Positions 1 to 6,879 of a stretch of DNA of 7,534 bases are shown one piece after another. The notes under the pieces are model-generated. The model was not told the DNA's origin, searched no databases, and worked only from the letters and a program-made list of their open reading frames with translations. Each line of letters begins with the position of its first letter. Position 1 is the stretch's first letter. The DNA comes from Planctomycetota bacterium (GTDB lineage Bacteria > Planctomycetota > Brocadiia > Brocadiales > Brocadiaceae): positions 9,702 to 17,235 of the forward strand of contig JAHFOW010000044.1 in NCBI GenBank assembly GCA_023261465.1, read 5' to 3'. The position numbers and the translations under genes were made by a program.

Positions 1-105
1 ATGAAGGATTTCAAAGATGAGATGCTGGTGTTTAAGGACGAAATGAGAACCTTTAAGGATGGGACGACAGCGTTTAAAGAAGAAGCAAGAGTACAGAACA
101 AAAAA
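1..105 (+). repeat. 21-bp tandem coding repeat (FKDE heptads)
   Basis: Four consecutive 21-base units (1-21, 22-42, 43-63, 64-84) encode MKDFKDE, MLVFKDE, MRTFKDG and TTAFKEE. A fifth (85-105, ARVQNKK) keeps only the spacing. Phe-Lys sits at the same heptad position in all four. The units have diverged at the DNA level, mostly at third positions and in the first three codons, which suggests an old tandem expansion kept for coiled-coil length. Confidence 0.75.
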
Positions 106-546
106 ATGAATCTGCGATGGGGAGAGATTGCTAATAAACTTGGGACATTTGTTGAAAACATCGTGGCGCCAAGTATACCAAGAATAATACAGGAGGAATA
201 TGGACTCGAGATTGAGACTTTTGGAATGAGAATCAAGAGAAGACTGAAAGACGGCAGAATGAAAGAGTATGATACCATAGCAACTACCGGTTCATATACA
301 TTTTTGAATTTTACAAGGAGTACGTTAGAAAGTTCAGATGTGAAGGATTTTATCGAAGAAATTATGGCATTCAGAAATTTTTTCCCCGAGTACAAAGACA
401 AGAAAATTATTGGTATGCTGGCAAGTTCTTCCATAAATGAAAATGTTCTGGCGTACGCTGAGAAATGCGGGCTTTTAGTGCTTGCAATAGGTGATTCTCT
501 TATGGAAATCAAAAACACAAAAGGATTTAAACCGAAAGAATGGTAA
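1..546 (+). CDS. Coiled-coil protein with a PD-(D/E)XK nuclease-like C-terminal domain (DUF3782-like), possibly 5'-truncated
   Basis: The 181-residue product starts with four 7-residue units of pattern xxxFKDE (residues 1-28) plus a degenerate fifth, which should form a coiled coil. A conserved block follows (WGEIANKLGTFVENIVAP, about 40-57), then a mixed alpha/beta domain with EYD at 89-91, the strand FLNFTRS at 101-107, FFPEYKDKKIIG at 127-138 and a KGFKPKEW tail. From memory this is the layout of uncharacterised restriction-endonuclease-fold proteins common in anammox bacteria and cyanobacteria. Asp91 would be the first metal-binding acidic residue. The expected (E/N)xK is FTR here (104-106), so activity is doubtful. 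The first in-frame ATG is the first base of the window, so a start further upstream cannot be excluded. The next gene begins 46 bases downstream. The family assignment is by pattern only and the biological role is unknown. Confidence 0.7.
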   Translation: MKDFKDEMLVFKDEMRTFKDGTTAFKEEARVQNKKMNLRWGEIANKLGTFVENIVAPSIPRIIQEEYGLEIETFGMRIKRRLKDGRMKEYDTIATTGSYTFLNFTRSTLESSDVKDFIEEIMAFRNFFPEYKDKKIIGMLASSSINENVLAYAEKCGLLVLAIGDSLMEIKNTKGFKPKEW

Positions 547-580
547 AAACTGAACTTGTTTCTGGAATTCTTGTATTTGA

Positions 581-595
581 AAGGGATTGATCGTG
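581..595 (+). promoter_or_regulatory. Ribosome binding site that favours the GTG start
   Basis: AAGGG at 581-585 is followed by 7 bases and GTG at 593, a normal Shine-Dalgarno distance. The alternative TTG at 587 would leave essentially no spacer. Confidence 0.55.
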
Positions 596-1330
596 GTTTT
601 GTTTGTAAAGCATATTGATATTGAAGGACCTGGTACCATTGGGGATTTTCTGATTGATAACAAGATTCAATTTGAAATAATTGATCTCTCTTATGGTGAC
701 AAAGTACCTAAATTGAAAAAGGAGTTTCAGTCGATTATTTGTCTCGGTGGACCGATGAACGTTTATGAAGAAGAAAAATATCCGTTTCTGAGAGACGAGG
801 ATATTTTTCTCAGAAAGGTGGTTGATGAAGAAGTACCTTATCTGGGAATTTGTCTCGGCGCCCAACTGATTGCGAAAGCAACCGGTGCAAAAGTGACAAA
901 GAATCCAGCAAAAGAAATCGGCTGGTTCAAAGTGGTTCTCAATGACGATGGCCTGAAGGATGATTTGTTTAAAGATTTTCCAGAGGTTTTTAAGGTGTAT
1001 CAATGGCACGGAGACACCTTTAATATTCCACAAGGCGGTAAACGATTGGCATTTGCAGAGCTTTGCCAGAACCAGGTCTTAAAATGTGGAAGAAATATTT
1101 ACGGCATCCAGTTTCACGTTGAAATCAAAAAAGATATGATCGTCCAGTGGGCAGATGCTTATAAGACAGAGTTAGAGTCTTTAAAAGGAATTGTCTCTGA
1201 CAAACAGAAAATGCTATCCGATTATGATGCCGTGTCAAAGGTATATATGAAACAGGCCGAACAGTTTTATGTCAATTTCTTTTGCATTGCAGGGTTGTTA
1301 AAAAAAGTAAATTATTCATTTCCTCATTAG
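593..1330 (+). CDS. Class I glutamine amidotransferase (GuaA-type GATase1 domain protein)
   Basis: This is a stand-alone glutaminase domain of about 245 residues with no synthetase domain fused. The nucleophile elbow GICLGAQ holds the catalytic Cys (codon 851-853), and FHVE near residue 175 supplies the catalytic His and Glu. The oxyanion-region motif CLGGPMNVYEE and a QWHGDTF motif before the His/Glu pair are also present. The family hydrolyses glutamine or gamma-glutamyl amides. Free-standing members resemble GuaA by sequence, but their substrates vary and cannot be read from sequence. I chose GTG at 593 because AAGGG (581-585) lies 7 bases upstream of it. The TTG at 587 would add two residues but directly abuts that Shine-Dalgarno. 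The C-terminal segment ADAYKTELESL...GLL is typical of the family. The final residues KKVNYSFPH and the TAG stop meet a palindromic repeat that starts at 1328. The protein is probably cytoplasmic. Confidence 0.9.
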   Translation: MVLFVKHIDIEGPGTIGDFLIDNKIQFEIIDLSYGDKVPKLKKEFQSIICLGGPMNVYEEEKYPFLRDEDIFLRKVVDEEVPYLGICLGAQLIAKATGAKVTKNPAKEIGWFKVVLNDDGLKDDLFKDFPEVFKVYQWHGDTFNIPQGGKRLAFAELCQNQVLKCGRNIYGIQFHVEIKKDMIVQWADAYKTELESLKGIVSDKQKMLSDYDAVSKVYMKQAEQFYVNFFCIAGLLKKVNYSFPH

Positions 1331-1399
1331 GTGCGAAGCATTTGCTATTCAGAAGATAAGACAGCATTCAAACGAACATCAGCAAATGCTTCGCCCCTG
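1328..1399. repeat. Palindromic intergenic repeat with GCGAAGCATTTGCT arms
   Basis: The arms at 1329-1346 and 1381-1398 are reverse complements over 18 bases with one mismatch (at 1332 against 1395); 1333-1346 and 1381-1394 match perfectly. The loop is 34 bases. The core (GCGAAGCATTTGCT / AGCAAATGCTTCGC) resembles a dispersed palindrome I recall from cyanobacteria and other genomes. The first three bases, TAG, are the stop codon of the amidotransferase. The right arm contains the ATG at 1386 that would be the longest start of the following gene. No T-run follows the right arm, so it does not look like a classic intrinsic terminator. Confidence 0.7.
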
Positions 1400-1409
1400 C
1401 AACTTAACT

Positions 1410-3833
1410 ATGCATAACAAGGCTTCTCCTATCTTCACATGTTTGTGCCTTGCCGCAATAGGCTGTTACGCAACAATTGCACAGGTCATTTTAATCCGTG
1501 AATTCCTCAACATCTTTTATGGGAATGAACTATGTCTGGGTATTGTCTTTGGGGCATGGTTTTTTGGAATTGCAACAGGGGCCTTTGCAGGTGCAAAATT
1601 AGAGCATACCTTTAAAAATCCCATTGCCGTTTTTACGGTTGCGTTGTTAGTCATGTGTGCTGCATTTCCAATTCAGATTGTTTCTATACGGGGAGTACGC
1701 AGTTTTTTACATGTTGGAATCGGGGAGTACGTCCCTCTCATATCCCTTCTTTTATCATCTTTTGGACTCATCATTCCCTTCAGTTTTATCATAGGTTTTA
1801 TTTTTCCATTCTCATCGTTGGTTGTCAGGGGCACAACAAGAGACGCTGCTCTGGATGTCGGAGTTGTGTATATTGTGGAATCCATGGGGAGTCTTATTGG
1901 GGGATTATTGTTTTCGTTCTACCTGGTGTCGAGATTTCACCCGTTTAAGATTATCACCATATTGAATGGTATCATATTTTGTTTTTTAACTATTATTACT
2001 CTTTCATTATATGAGAGAAAAAAGAGGTGGTACTGTTATATCCCCCTGGGTTTGTTGTTGGTTATGATAGTACTGTGGTTTTCTTCCATTACTGATAAAG
2101 TTGAAGAGTCTTCTGCCAAAAGACGATGGTATACGTTAAACCCGCATATTGAGTTGATTACATCGTCTGAAACGAAATATCAACACATAGATATCGGTAA
2201 ACAGGCAGATCAGTATAGTATTTATTTAAACGGTCAATATGGCGGTGCCTTTCCCAATGAATACGAATACGCGCAGATCGCTCATTTGATGATGACGCAA
2301 CATCCATTACCGAAACACGTGCTCCTGATTGGCAGTGGATTGGGTGGCCTTATTTCCGAGATACTCCTGCATCCCATAGAAACATTGGATTACGTGGAAT
2401 TAGACCGGAATCTCCTGATTACGGCAGATAAGTATCTGATGGCGTCAGATAGACAATCATTGTCTGATAAGCGCGTAACAATATTCCACCAGGACGGTCG
2501 TTATTATGTTAAAAACACACCAAAGAAACACTATTATGACATGGTACTCATAAATACCCCCGACCCCTCGACCGCCTTCCTCAACCGGTTTTATACCCGT
2601 GAATTTTTTAAGGAGGCGCAGACAATTTTAAAGCCCGATGGTGTATTAGCGGCCTCTGTTAGTTCTGCCGTAACGTATATTGGCAAGGAGGTGGGAAGTT
2701 ATACGGGGTCGCTCTATCGTACCCTCCATGAGACGTTTCGCAATGTACTGGTAACGCCTGGACAGACAAACTTTTATTTTGGTTGTAACCAGGAAAATGT
2801 CATCACCTTTGGCCTGGAAACACTCATGGAGCGATACAGGCAACGGCACATAAAGTCTGCTTACTTTACAGAATATCTTTTCTATACATTCCTTCAACCG
2901 GAGCAGGTTGAATTTATCGAAAGTCAATTGAGTCAGAGGAAGGATCTATTAATAAATACAGACGCAAAGCCGGTTACCTATTTTTTAAACCTTATTTTGT
3001 GGGATTCCTTAACTGGCGGACATTTACACGGCTTGTTTTACGGTTTAGAAAAAACAGGATTAATGTTGTTTCTCGTGCTCATAATAATGGTATTCGCAGG
3101 CAGAATACTCTGTATGGTTTTAAAACAATCAAAATCTCAACAAAAAAACATTGATCATACAATCCAACTTAAAACCAACGGTCTCATAACCCTGGCTACA
3201 ACCGGCTTTACCGGTATTGCGCTGGAAATCGTGATCCTCTATGCCTTTCAGAACATTTATGGATACATCTATGAAAGGATGGGCGTTATTGTTGCCGTCT
3301 TTATGGTTGGACTCGCATTAGGCGGGTATATTTCAAATAAGATTATCTTGAAGACAGGTGGTAGGAGCCGTCTCCTGACGGCGACTGACAACAAAATGAA
3401 GTCTCAACAGGGTCAATCGCAAACAGGATTGAACTCCCGCCGGTGGGTAAAAATACTGATCGTCTTGCAGGGTGTCATTGGAGTGTATGCCCTTATCCTG
3501 CCGTTTATCATTTCTATCTTATATTTTTATTCAACTATTGCTGAGATTGGATTAATCTTTCTCATTGGCATTGCAGGGATATTGACAGGTTTAGAATTTC
3601 CACTGGTCAATAAGATATTCATACAATCCAGGAGAGACATTGCGATGTCGGCAGGGGCTACGGACAGCGCCGATCATGTCGGCGCCTTTTTTGGGGCAAT
3701 GCTGACAGGGGTCATATTGTTGCCTATTCTTGGTGTATTGGGAACGTGCATCATTTTAGCGGTACTCAACATATCAAGTCTCGTCCTGCTGGCCTTTTCA
3801 ATCACCTGGAGTAAAAATAAGTTAAAAGTATAA
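1410..3833 (+). CDS. Fused membrane-bound spermidine synthase-like protein (TM bundle, SAM-binding domain, TM bundle)
   Basis: Residue numbers count from ATG 1386 (815 residues); I prefer ATG 1410 (residue 9) because 1386 lies inside a palindromic repeat arm. Neither has a Shine-Dalgarno. About seven hydrophobic helices span 15-234. A soluble Rossmann-type domain follows at about 245-545, then about seven helices at 552-806. SAM-binding signs are HVLLIGSGLGG (311-321), VELD (337-340) and HQDGR (368-372). The active-site loop reads INTPDPSTAFLNRFYT (389-404), as in membrane-bound spermidine-synthase homologues. Classical residues are changed: the Asp before xxDP is Asn390, the YHE motif is YAQ (295-297), and GGGDGG is GSGLGG. 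The aminopropyl acceptor, or the reaction itself, may therefore differ from putrescine to spermidine. The two membrane bundles share a gap-free pattern and are probably duplicated. Residues 659-686 come from a REP-like palindrome. The next gene starts 253 bases downstream. Confidence 0.85.
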   Translation: MHNKASPIFTCLCLAAIGCYATIAQVILIREFLNIFYGNELCLGIVFGAWFFGIATGAFAGAKLEHTFKNPIAVFTVALLVMCAAFPIQIVSIRGVRSFLHVGIGEYVPLISLLLSSFGLIIPFSFIIGFIFPFSSLVVRGTTRDAALDVGVVYIVESMGSLIGGLLFSFYLVSRFHPFKIITILNGIIFCFLTIITLSLYERKKRWYCYIPLGLLLVMIVLWFSSITDKVEESSAKRRWYTLNPHIELITSSETKYQHIDIGKQADQYSIYLNGQYGGAFPNEYEYAQIAHLMMTQHPLPKHVLLIGSGLGGLISEILLHPIETLDYVELDRNLLITADKYLMASDRQSLSDKRVTIFHQDGRYYVKNTPKKHYYDMVLINTPDPSTAFLNRFYTREFFKEAQTILKPDGVLAASVSSAVTYIGKEVGSYTGSLYRTLHETFRNVLVTPGQTNFYFGCNQENVITFGLETLMERYRQRHIKSAYFTEYLFYTFLQPEQVEFIESQLSQRKDLLINTDAKPVTYFLNLILWDSLTGGHLHGLFYGLEKTGLMLFLVLIIMVFAGRILCMVLKQSKSQQKNIDHTIQLKTNGLITLATTGFTGIALEIVILYAFQNIYGYIYERMGVIVAVFMVGLALGGYISNKIILKTGGRSRLLTATDNKMKSQQGQSQTGLNSRRWVKILIVLQGVIGVYALILPFIISILYFYSTIAEIGLIFLIGIAGILTGLEFPLVNKIFIQSRRDIAMSAGATDSADHVGAFFGAMLTGVILLPILGVLGTCIILAVLNISSLVLLAFSITWSKNKLKV
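3360..3441 (+). repeat. REP-like palindrome translated in frame inside the membrane gene (copy 1)
   Basis: The left end GGTAGGAGCC, with internal hairpin GCCGTC-TCCT-GACGGC (3367-3382), faces a right end reading GATTGAACTCCCGCC (3427-3441), a decayed form of GTTGGCTCCTGCC in copy 2. The element is 82 bases, exactly as long as copy 2 at 7072-7153. It is read as GRSRLLTATDNK... up to NSRR, a polar loop between helices. Confidence 0.75.
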
Positions 3834-3909
3834 AATTGCTGGTAAAATTGAAAGCCGTTATTTATTTAGCCGGGTAAAGTCAATTACCCTGTCAATGCAA
3901 AGAAAACGT

Positions 3910-4003
3910 TGTCATTGCTAAGGCACTTCGGTATTATTCATGGTAAACTATAGCCTGAAGCAATTTCTATGGAAGGATTGCTTCGCTCCCGCTTGCAATG
4001 ACA
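3910..4003. repeat. Nested palindromic intergenic element (GTCATTGC / GCAATGAC ends)
   Basis: The outer arms TGTCATTGC (3910-3918) and GCAATGACA (3995-4003) are perfect reverse complements. Nested inside are GAAGCAAT (3957-3964) and ATTGCTTC (3977-3984), also perfect, 12 bases apart. The right part, GGATTGCTTCGCTCCCGCTTGC, matches a widespread bacterial dispersed repeat I know from memory; the left half looks decayed. It fills most of the space between the membrane gene and the peptidase. A separate small stem, GGGTAA/TTACCC (3872-3877/3884-3889), lies just before it and lacks a T-run. Confidence 0.65.
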
Positions 4004-4066
4004 CTTTGTGTTAAGATTGAATTACACGTTTCGTATTTTTGATTGTTTGCTTAAAATAAGTATTTT

Positions 4067-4089
4067 AGAGGAGCGCGTAAAGAAACATG
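4067..4089 (+). promoter_or_regulatory. Ribosome binding site of the M16 peptidase
   Basis: AGAGGAG (4067-4073) is a strong Shine-Dalgarno match and lies 13 bases before ATG 4087, slightly farther than usual. The next in-frame ATG (4111) would cut into the signal peptide, so 4087 is kept. A TAAAAT at 4052-4057 could be part of a -10 box, but no convincing -35 accompanies it. Confidence 0.6.
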
Positions 4090-6726
4090 AGAAATTTTAT
4101 TGCGGTTTTAATGATATCCACCTGGATGGGATGCATGGTGTGTTTTGGTGAAAATCAACATGATCAAATATCGTCCTTATTCAAAGAAACACAACAAGCG
4201 TCAGTATTCTGCCTGGATAACGGCATGGAGGTTATCCTCATTGAAAATCACGCCAGTCCCATGATTGCTGCGGTAACTATTGTTAAGACCGGCAGTCGCA
4301 ATGAGGATGAGGCCAGCAACGGCTCAGGCCATTTTCTTGAACACCTGCTTTTTAACGGCACAAAGACACGCACACAGAAACAGATTTATGATGAGATGGA
4401 TTTTTACGGGGGCTATAACAATGCCCACACCGCTCAGGATTATACCAATTACATGATACTCATGCCAAAGGAGTATATTGCCCAGGGGATGGACATCCAG
4501 GCAGATATGCTCTTCAATTCCACCTTGCCCGAAGAGAAGTTTGAAAAGGAGCGCGGCATTGTGATTGAAGAGATTGGGAAGGGAGCAGACAAACCGGAGT
4601 ATCAGGTCAACAATCAATTCGTGAGGACTTTTTACGCCGGTACTCCGTACGAACGGCCGGTGCTTGGGACGGTCTCCACCATTTCTCATTTACAACGTGA
4701 GAAGGTTTGGGGATATTATCGAACCTGGTATGTGCCTAATAATATGACCTTAATGGTGATCGGCGATTTTTCAATTTTAGAAATGGTGAAACTGGTGAAA
4801 GAGAAGTATTGCCCTTATCCGGCGGGGACTTTGCCAGAGCACAAAACGGTGAGTCTTAAATCACCGCAAACATTACGCATTGTCAAGGCAAATGGAATGG
4901 GTAAATTCCCGAAAGATCGCCAGTACCTGACTCTGGGGTTTGTATTGCCACCACCGGTTTCTGATGACTTCCAGGTATTGGTATTGTTGTCTGAATTTCT
5001 TGGCGGCAGAGAGACTTCAGTCCTGAAGACATTATTCAAACAGGATCAATATAAAGACCTGGTTGAAGAAATCGATACGAGCATTGAATTTAACCGCGAC
5101 TTTTCTACCTTGCAAATTTCTGCAGAACTTCCTTTAAATGCTGATGAAGGGCATGTTGTAGAATTAATCATTCAGGCAGTGCAGGGGATGACGAAAAACC
5201 CTGTCCCTGCCAGTGAACTACAATCAACACTGGTGGAAAGGGTAACGCAGGAAGTTTATTTACAGGAAAATTTGCATTACTACGGCATGATGAAATCAGG
5301 TTTTCTGGCAGCCGGAGGTTATTCACTCTTGCGCAATTACATGGATGGTCTGATGAAGGCAACGCCGCAAGCCATCCAAAAGGTTGCTGAAAAATACTTG
5401 ATTGCACAAATACCTGTAGTTACGCTGATGTCCCCGCCGCAAGAAAAAACAACCGGTGATAAATCCGGTCAATCGGTAAATCGATACCATCAGGAAACGT
5501 TAAAAAATGGTTTAACCGTTGCTATTAAGGAAAATCAGGACAGCCGTGTTATTGGTATACACCTCCTTGCAAAGGAGCGCAGTTTGAGTGAGGGGAAAGA
5601 GAAGTGGGGAATGACGGAAATTTTACAACGAATGCTTATCGATGGCGGTACGGTCAATCATCCGGACAAGGCATTGTACCAGGAATTGGAGTCCATTGGC
5701 GCCGAAATAAAAGTTTGTGACGACCCTTCCGTCCCCTTTGACGACTATTACCACACCCCTCGCTTTGCCTACATTCGGTTAAAGTTAATAGATGCATTTT
5801 TCGGGAAAGGTTTGAAATTGCTTTCGGAAATGGTAACTCAACCGAACCTTACGGAAAGGTCCTTTGGTGAGGCAAAGAAAGATGTTCTATCGCTTTCGTC
5901 CAACGCACAAATGAGCATGCCAAAGATAGCCGACCGGATTTTTTACGACAATTTATTTACGGAAAATCCCGGTTTTGGCTGGCTGTACGGCGATGTCCCA
6001 AGGTTGGGGCAAATTCAATTAAAAGATGTGCAAGATTTTCAACACCGGTTTTATAACCCATCGAATCTCATGCTTGTCATTTCCTGCAATGTCCCCGTAG
6101 AAAAGGCGCTGTCGCTGGTCAAACAGCATTTTGAAGGCACATGGGGCGAAGCAGGGTGGCAGCCGCCGGCATTTACACCGCAGTTTAAGTCACAAGGCGC
6201 TACGATCCGTGAAAAGGTTGGTAAACAGCAATCCTCTCTTTCAGTAGCAAATACCTGTAACGTGGAGGAGAAGGATCTGCCTGCTTTGTATGTTTTAGAA
6301 AGTATCTTTAATGACCGGCTTGCCTTTAATCTTCGGGAGAAACAGGGTCTCGCCTACAGCCTTGGTATTAATTTTCATAAATATCATGGTGTACAGTGGT
6401 ATCGCATAACCATGGGTACACGACCTGAAAACATCGACCGTGCCCTTGCCGGTATACGTGATGAGATACGTACCATGCGTGAGGCAACCATTGAAGAGAA
6501 AGACCTGCAGAAGACTGTTAACGCTATGCTGGGACGCCGCGGCATGCGCCGTCTGGACAGGGTAAATCAGGCATACTACATGAGTATGCAGATGCTTGAC
6601 GGCAAAGCGTCAGAAGCAGACGAACAGGATGCTGAAAAGCTGAAGAAGGTAACGGTGCAAGACGTGGAACGGTTGGCAAGACAGGTATTCAAAAATGATG
6701 ACCACTTGATTGTGATTGTTGAATAG
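4087..6726 (+). CDS. Exported M16-family zinc metallopeptidase (two tandem M16 units)
   Basis: The 879-residue product begins with a Sec-type signal peptide (about 1-21: Arg2, then a hydrophobic stretch to VCFG). The cysteines at 16 and 19 lack a proper lipobox. The first M16 unit carries the inverted zinc motif HFLEH at 82-86 (ligands His82 and His86, catalytic Glu85). Glu162 in ERGIVIEEIG is the likely third ligand, 76 residues after His86 as the family requires. The YER and WYVPNNMTLMVIGDF segments are typical. A second unit starts near residue 465 (LKNGLTVAI). Its equivalent of the zinc motif reads EILQR (511-515), so it is non-catalytic, but the C-terminal half has the family's Arg/Tyr pair in LREKQGLAYS (Arg750, Tyr757). 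This full-length arrangement (pitrilysin/PqqL-like clamshell) degrades peptides, here probably in the periplasm or equivalent compartment. Its substrate is unknown and the neighbours give no clue. Confidence 0.93.
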   Translation: MRNFIAVLMISTWMGCMVCFGENQHDQISSLFKETQQASVFCLDNGMEVILIENHASPMIAAVTIVKTGSRNEDEASNGSGHFLEHLLFNGTKTRTQKQIYDEMDFYGGYNNAHTAQDYTNYMILMPKEYIAQGMDIQADMLFNSTLPEEKFEKERGIVIEEIGKGADKPEYQVNNQFVRTFYAGTPYERPVLGTVSTISHLQREKVWGYYRTWYVPNNMTLMVIGDFSILEMVKLVKEKYCPYPAGTLPEHKTVSLKSPQTLRIVKANGMGKFPKDRQYLTLGFVLPPPVSDDFQVLVLLSEFLGGRETSVLKTLFKQDQYKDLVEEIDTSIEFNRDFSTLQISAELPLNADEGHVVELIIQAVQGMTKNPVPASELQSTLVERVTQEVYLQENLHYYGMMKSGFLAAGGYSLLRNYMDGLMKATPQAIQKVAEKYLIAQIPVVTLMSPPQEKTTGDKSGQSVNRYHQETLKNGLTVAIKENQDSRVIGIHLLAKERSLSEGKEKWGMTEILQRMLIDGGTVNHPDKALYQELESIGAEIKVCDDPSVPFDDYYHTPRFAYIRLKLIDAFFGKGLKLLSEMVTQPNLTERSFGEAKKDVLSLSSNAQMSMPKIADRIFYDNLFTENPGFGWLYGDVPRLGQIQLKDVQDFQHRFYNPSNLMLVISCNVPVEKALSLVKQHFEGTWGEAGWQPPAFTPQFKSQGATIREKVGKQQSSLSVANTCNVEEKDLPALYVLESIFNDRLAFNLREKQGLAYSLGINFHKYHGVQWYRITMGTRPENIDRALAGIRDEIRTMREATIEEKDLQKTVNAMLGRRGMRRLDRVNQAYYMSMQMLDGKASEADEQDAEKLKKVTVQDVERLARQVFKNDDHLIVIVE

Positions 6727-6741
6727 GAAATATTTTTTAGC

Positions 6742-6780
6742 CACGAATTAACATGAATTATAACAGGGATGAACAGGATT
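6742..6780. repeat. Short 10-base-period degenerate direct repeats
   Basis: CACGAATTA (6742-6750) and CATGAATTA (6752-6760) are spaced by 10 bases. AACAGGGAT (6762-6770) and AACAGGATT (6772-6780) follow with the same period. This resembles the TAGCCACGAATTAACACGAATTA dispersed sequence seen near gene ends in many environmental genomes. It lies 15 bases after the peptidase stop codon. Confidence 0.5.
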
Positions 6781-6787
6781 AACTAGA

Positions 6788-6821
6788 TTTTGTTTTGCAC
6801 GTCAAAACAAAACGACTTTTT
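6788..6821 (+). terminator. Candidate intrinsic terminator after the M16 gene
   Basis: TTTTGTTTTG (6788-6797) and CAAAACAAAA (6803-6812) form a perfect 10-bp stem with a 5-base loop. TTTTT follows at 6817-6821, four bases after the stem. The stem is AT-rich, so it may be weak, but it is the best terminator-like structure after the peptidase gene. Confidence 0.4.
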
Positions 6822-6823
6822 AT

Positions 6824-6879
6824 TGTAGCGCCGAACCCTTGTGGTCGGCCAATGGCGGGGGATAAACCCCCGCGCTACG
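6824..6879. repeat. Three-way-junction palindromic repeat (GTAGCGC / GCGCTAC)
   Basis: The outer stem GTAGCGC (6825-6831) pairs with GCGCTAC (6872-6878), extended by a T-G wobble. Two hairpins lie inside: GCCGAACC (6830-6837) with GGTCGGC (6843-6849), one bulged base, and GCGGGGG (6855-6861) with CCCCCGC (6867-6873), loop ATAAA. The inner hairpins share a few bases with the outer stem, so the folds compete. The GC-rich sequence contrasts with the AT-rich surroundings and looks like an inserted REP-type element. Confidence 0.6.

Noticed and set aside
527..1033. 168-codon minus-strand reading frame over the amidotransferase
   Set aside because: It overlaps a clear gene with an intact catalytic triad, and its Phe/Ile/Asn-rich translation has no recognisable domain; it is a shadow.
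1655..1948. 97-codon plus-strand frame inside the membrane gene
   Set aside because: Out-of-frame Cys/Ser-rich translation with no ribosome binding site, inside strongly supported transmembrane coding sequence.
4087..4150. Lipoprotein signal in the M16 peptidase
   Set aside because: Neither Cys16 (preceded by TWMG) nor Cys19 (preceded by GCMV) fits a lipobox, so a plain Sec signal peptide is more likely.
4324..4689. 121-codon minus-strand reading frame over the peptidase
   Set aside because: It lies opposite the zinc-motif region of a convincing M16 gene and has no motif of its own.
6824..6879. Possible tRNA because of the cloverleaf-like fold
   Set aside because: Only about 56 bases, with no TTC-loop consensus, no convincing anticodon arm and no acceptor end; it is better read as a palindromic repeat.
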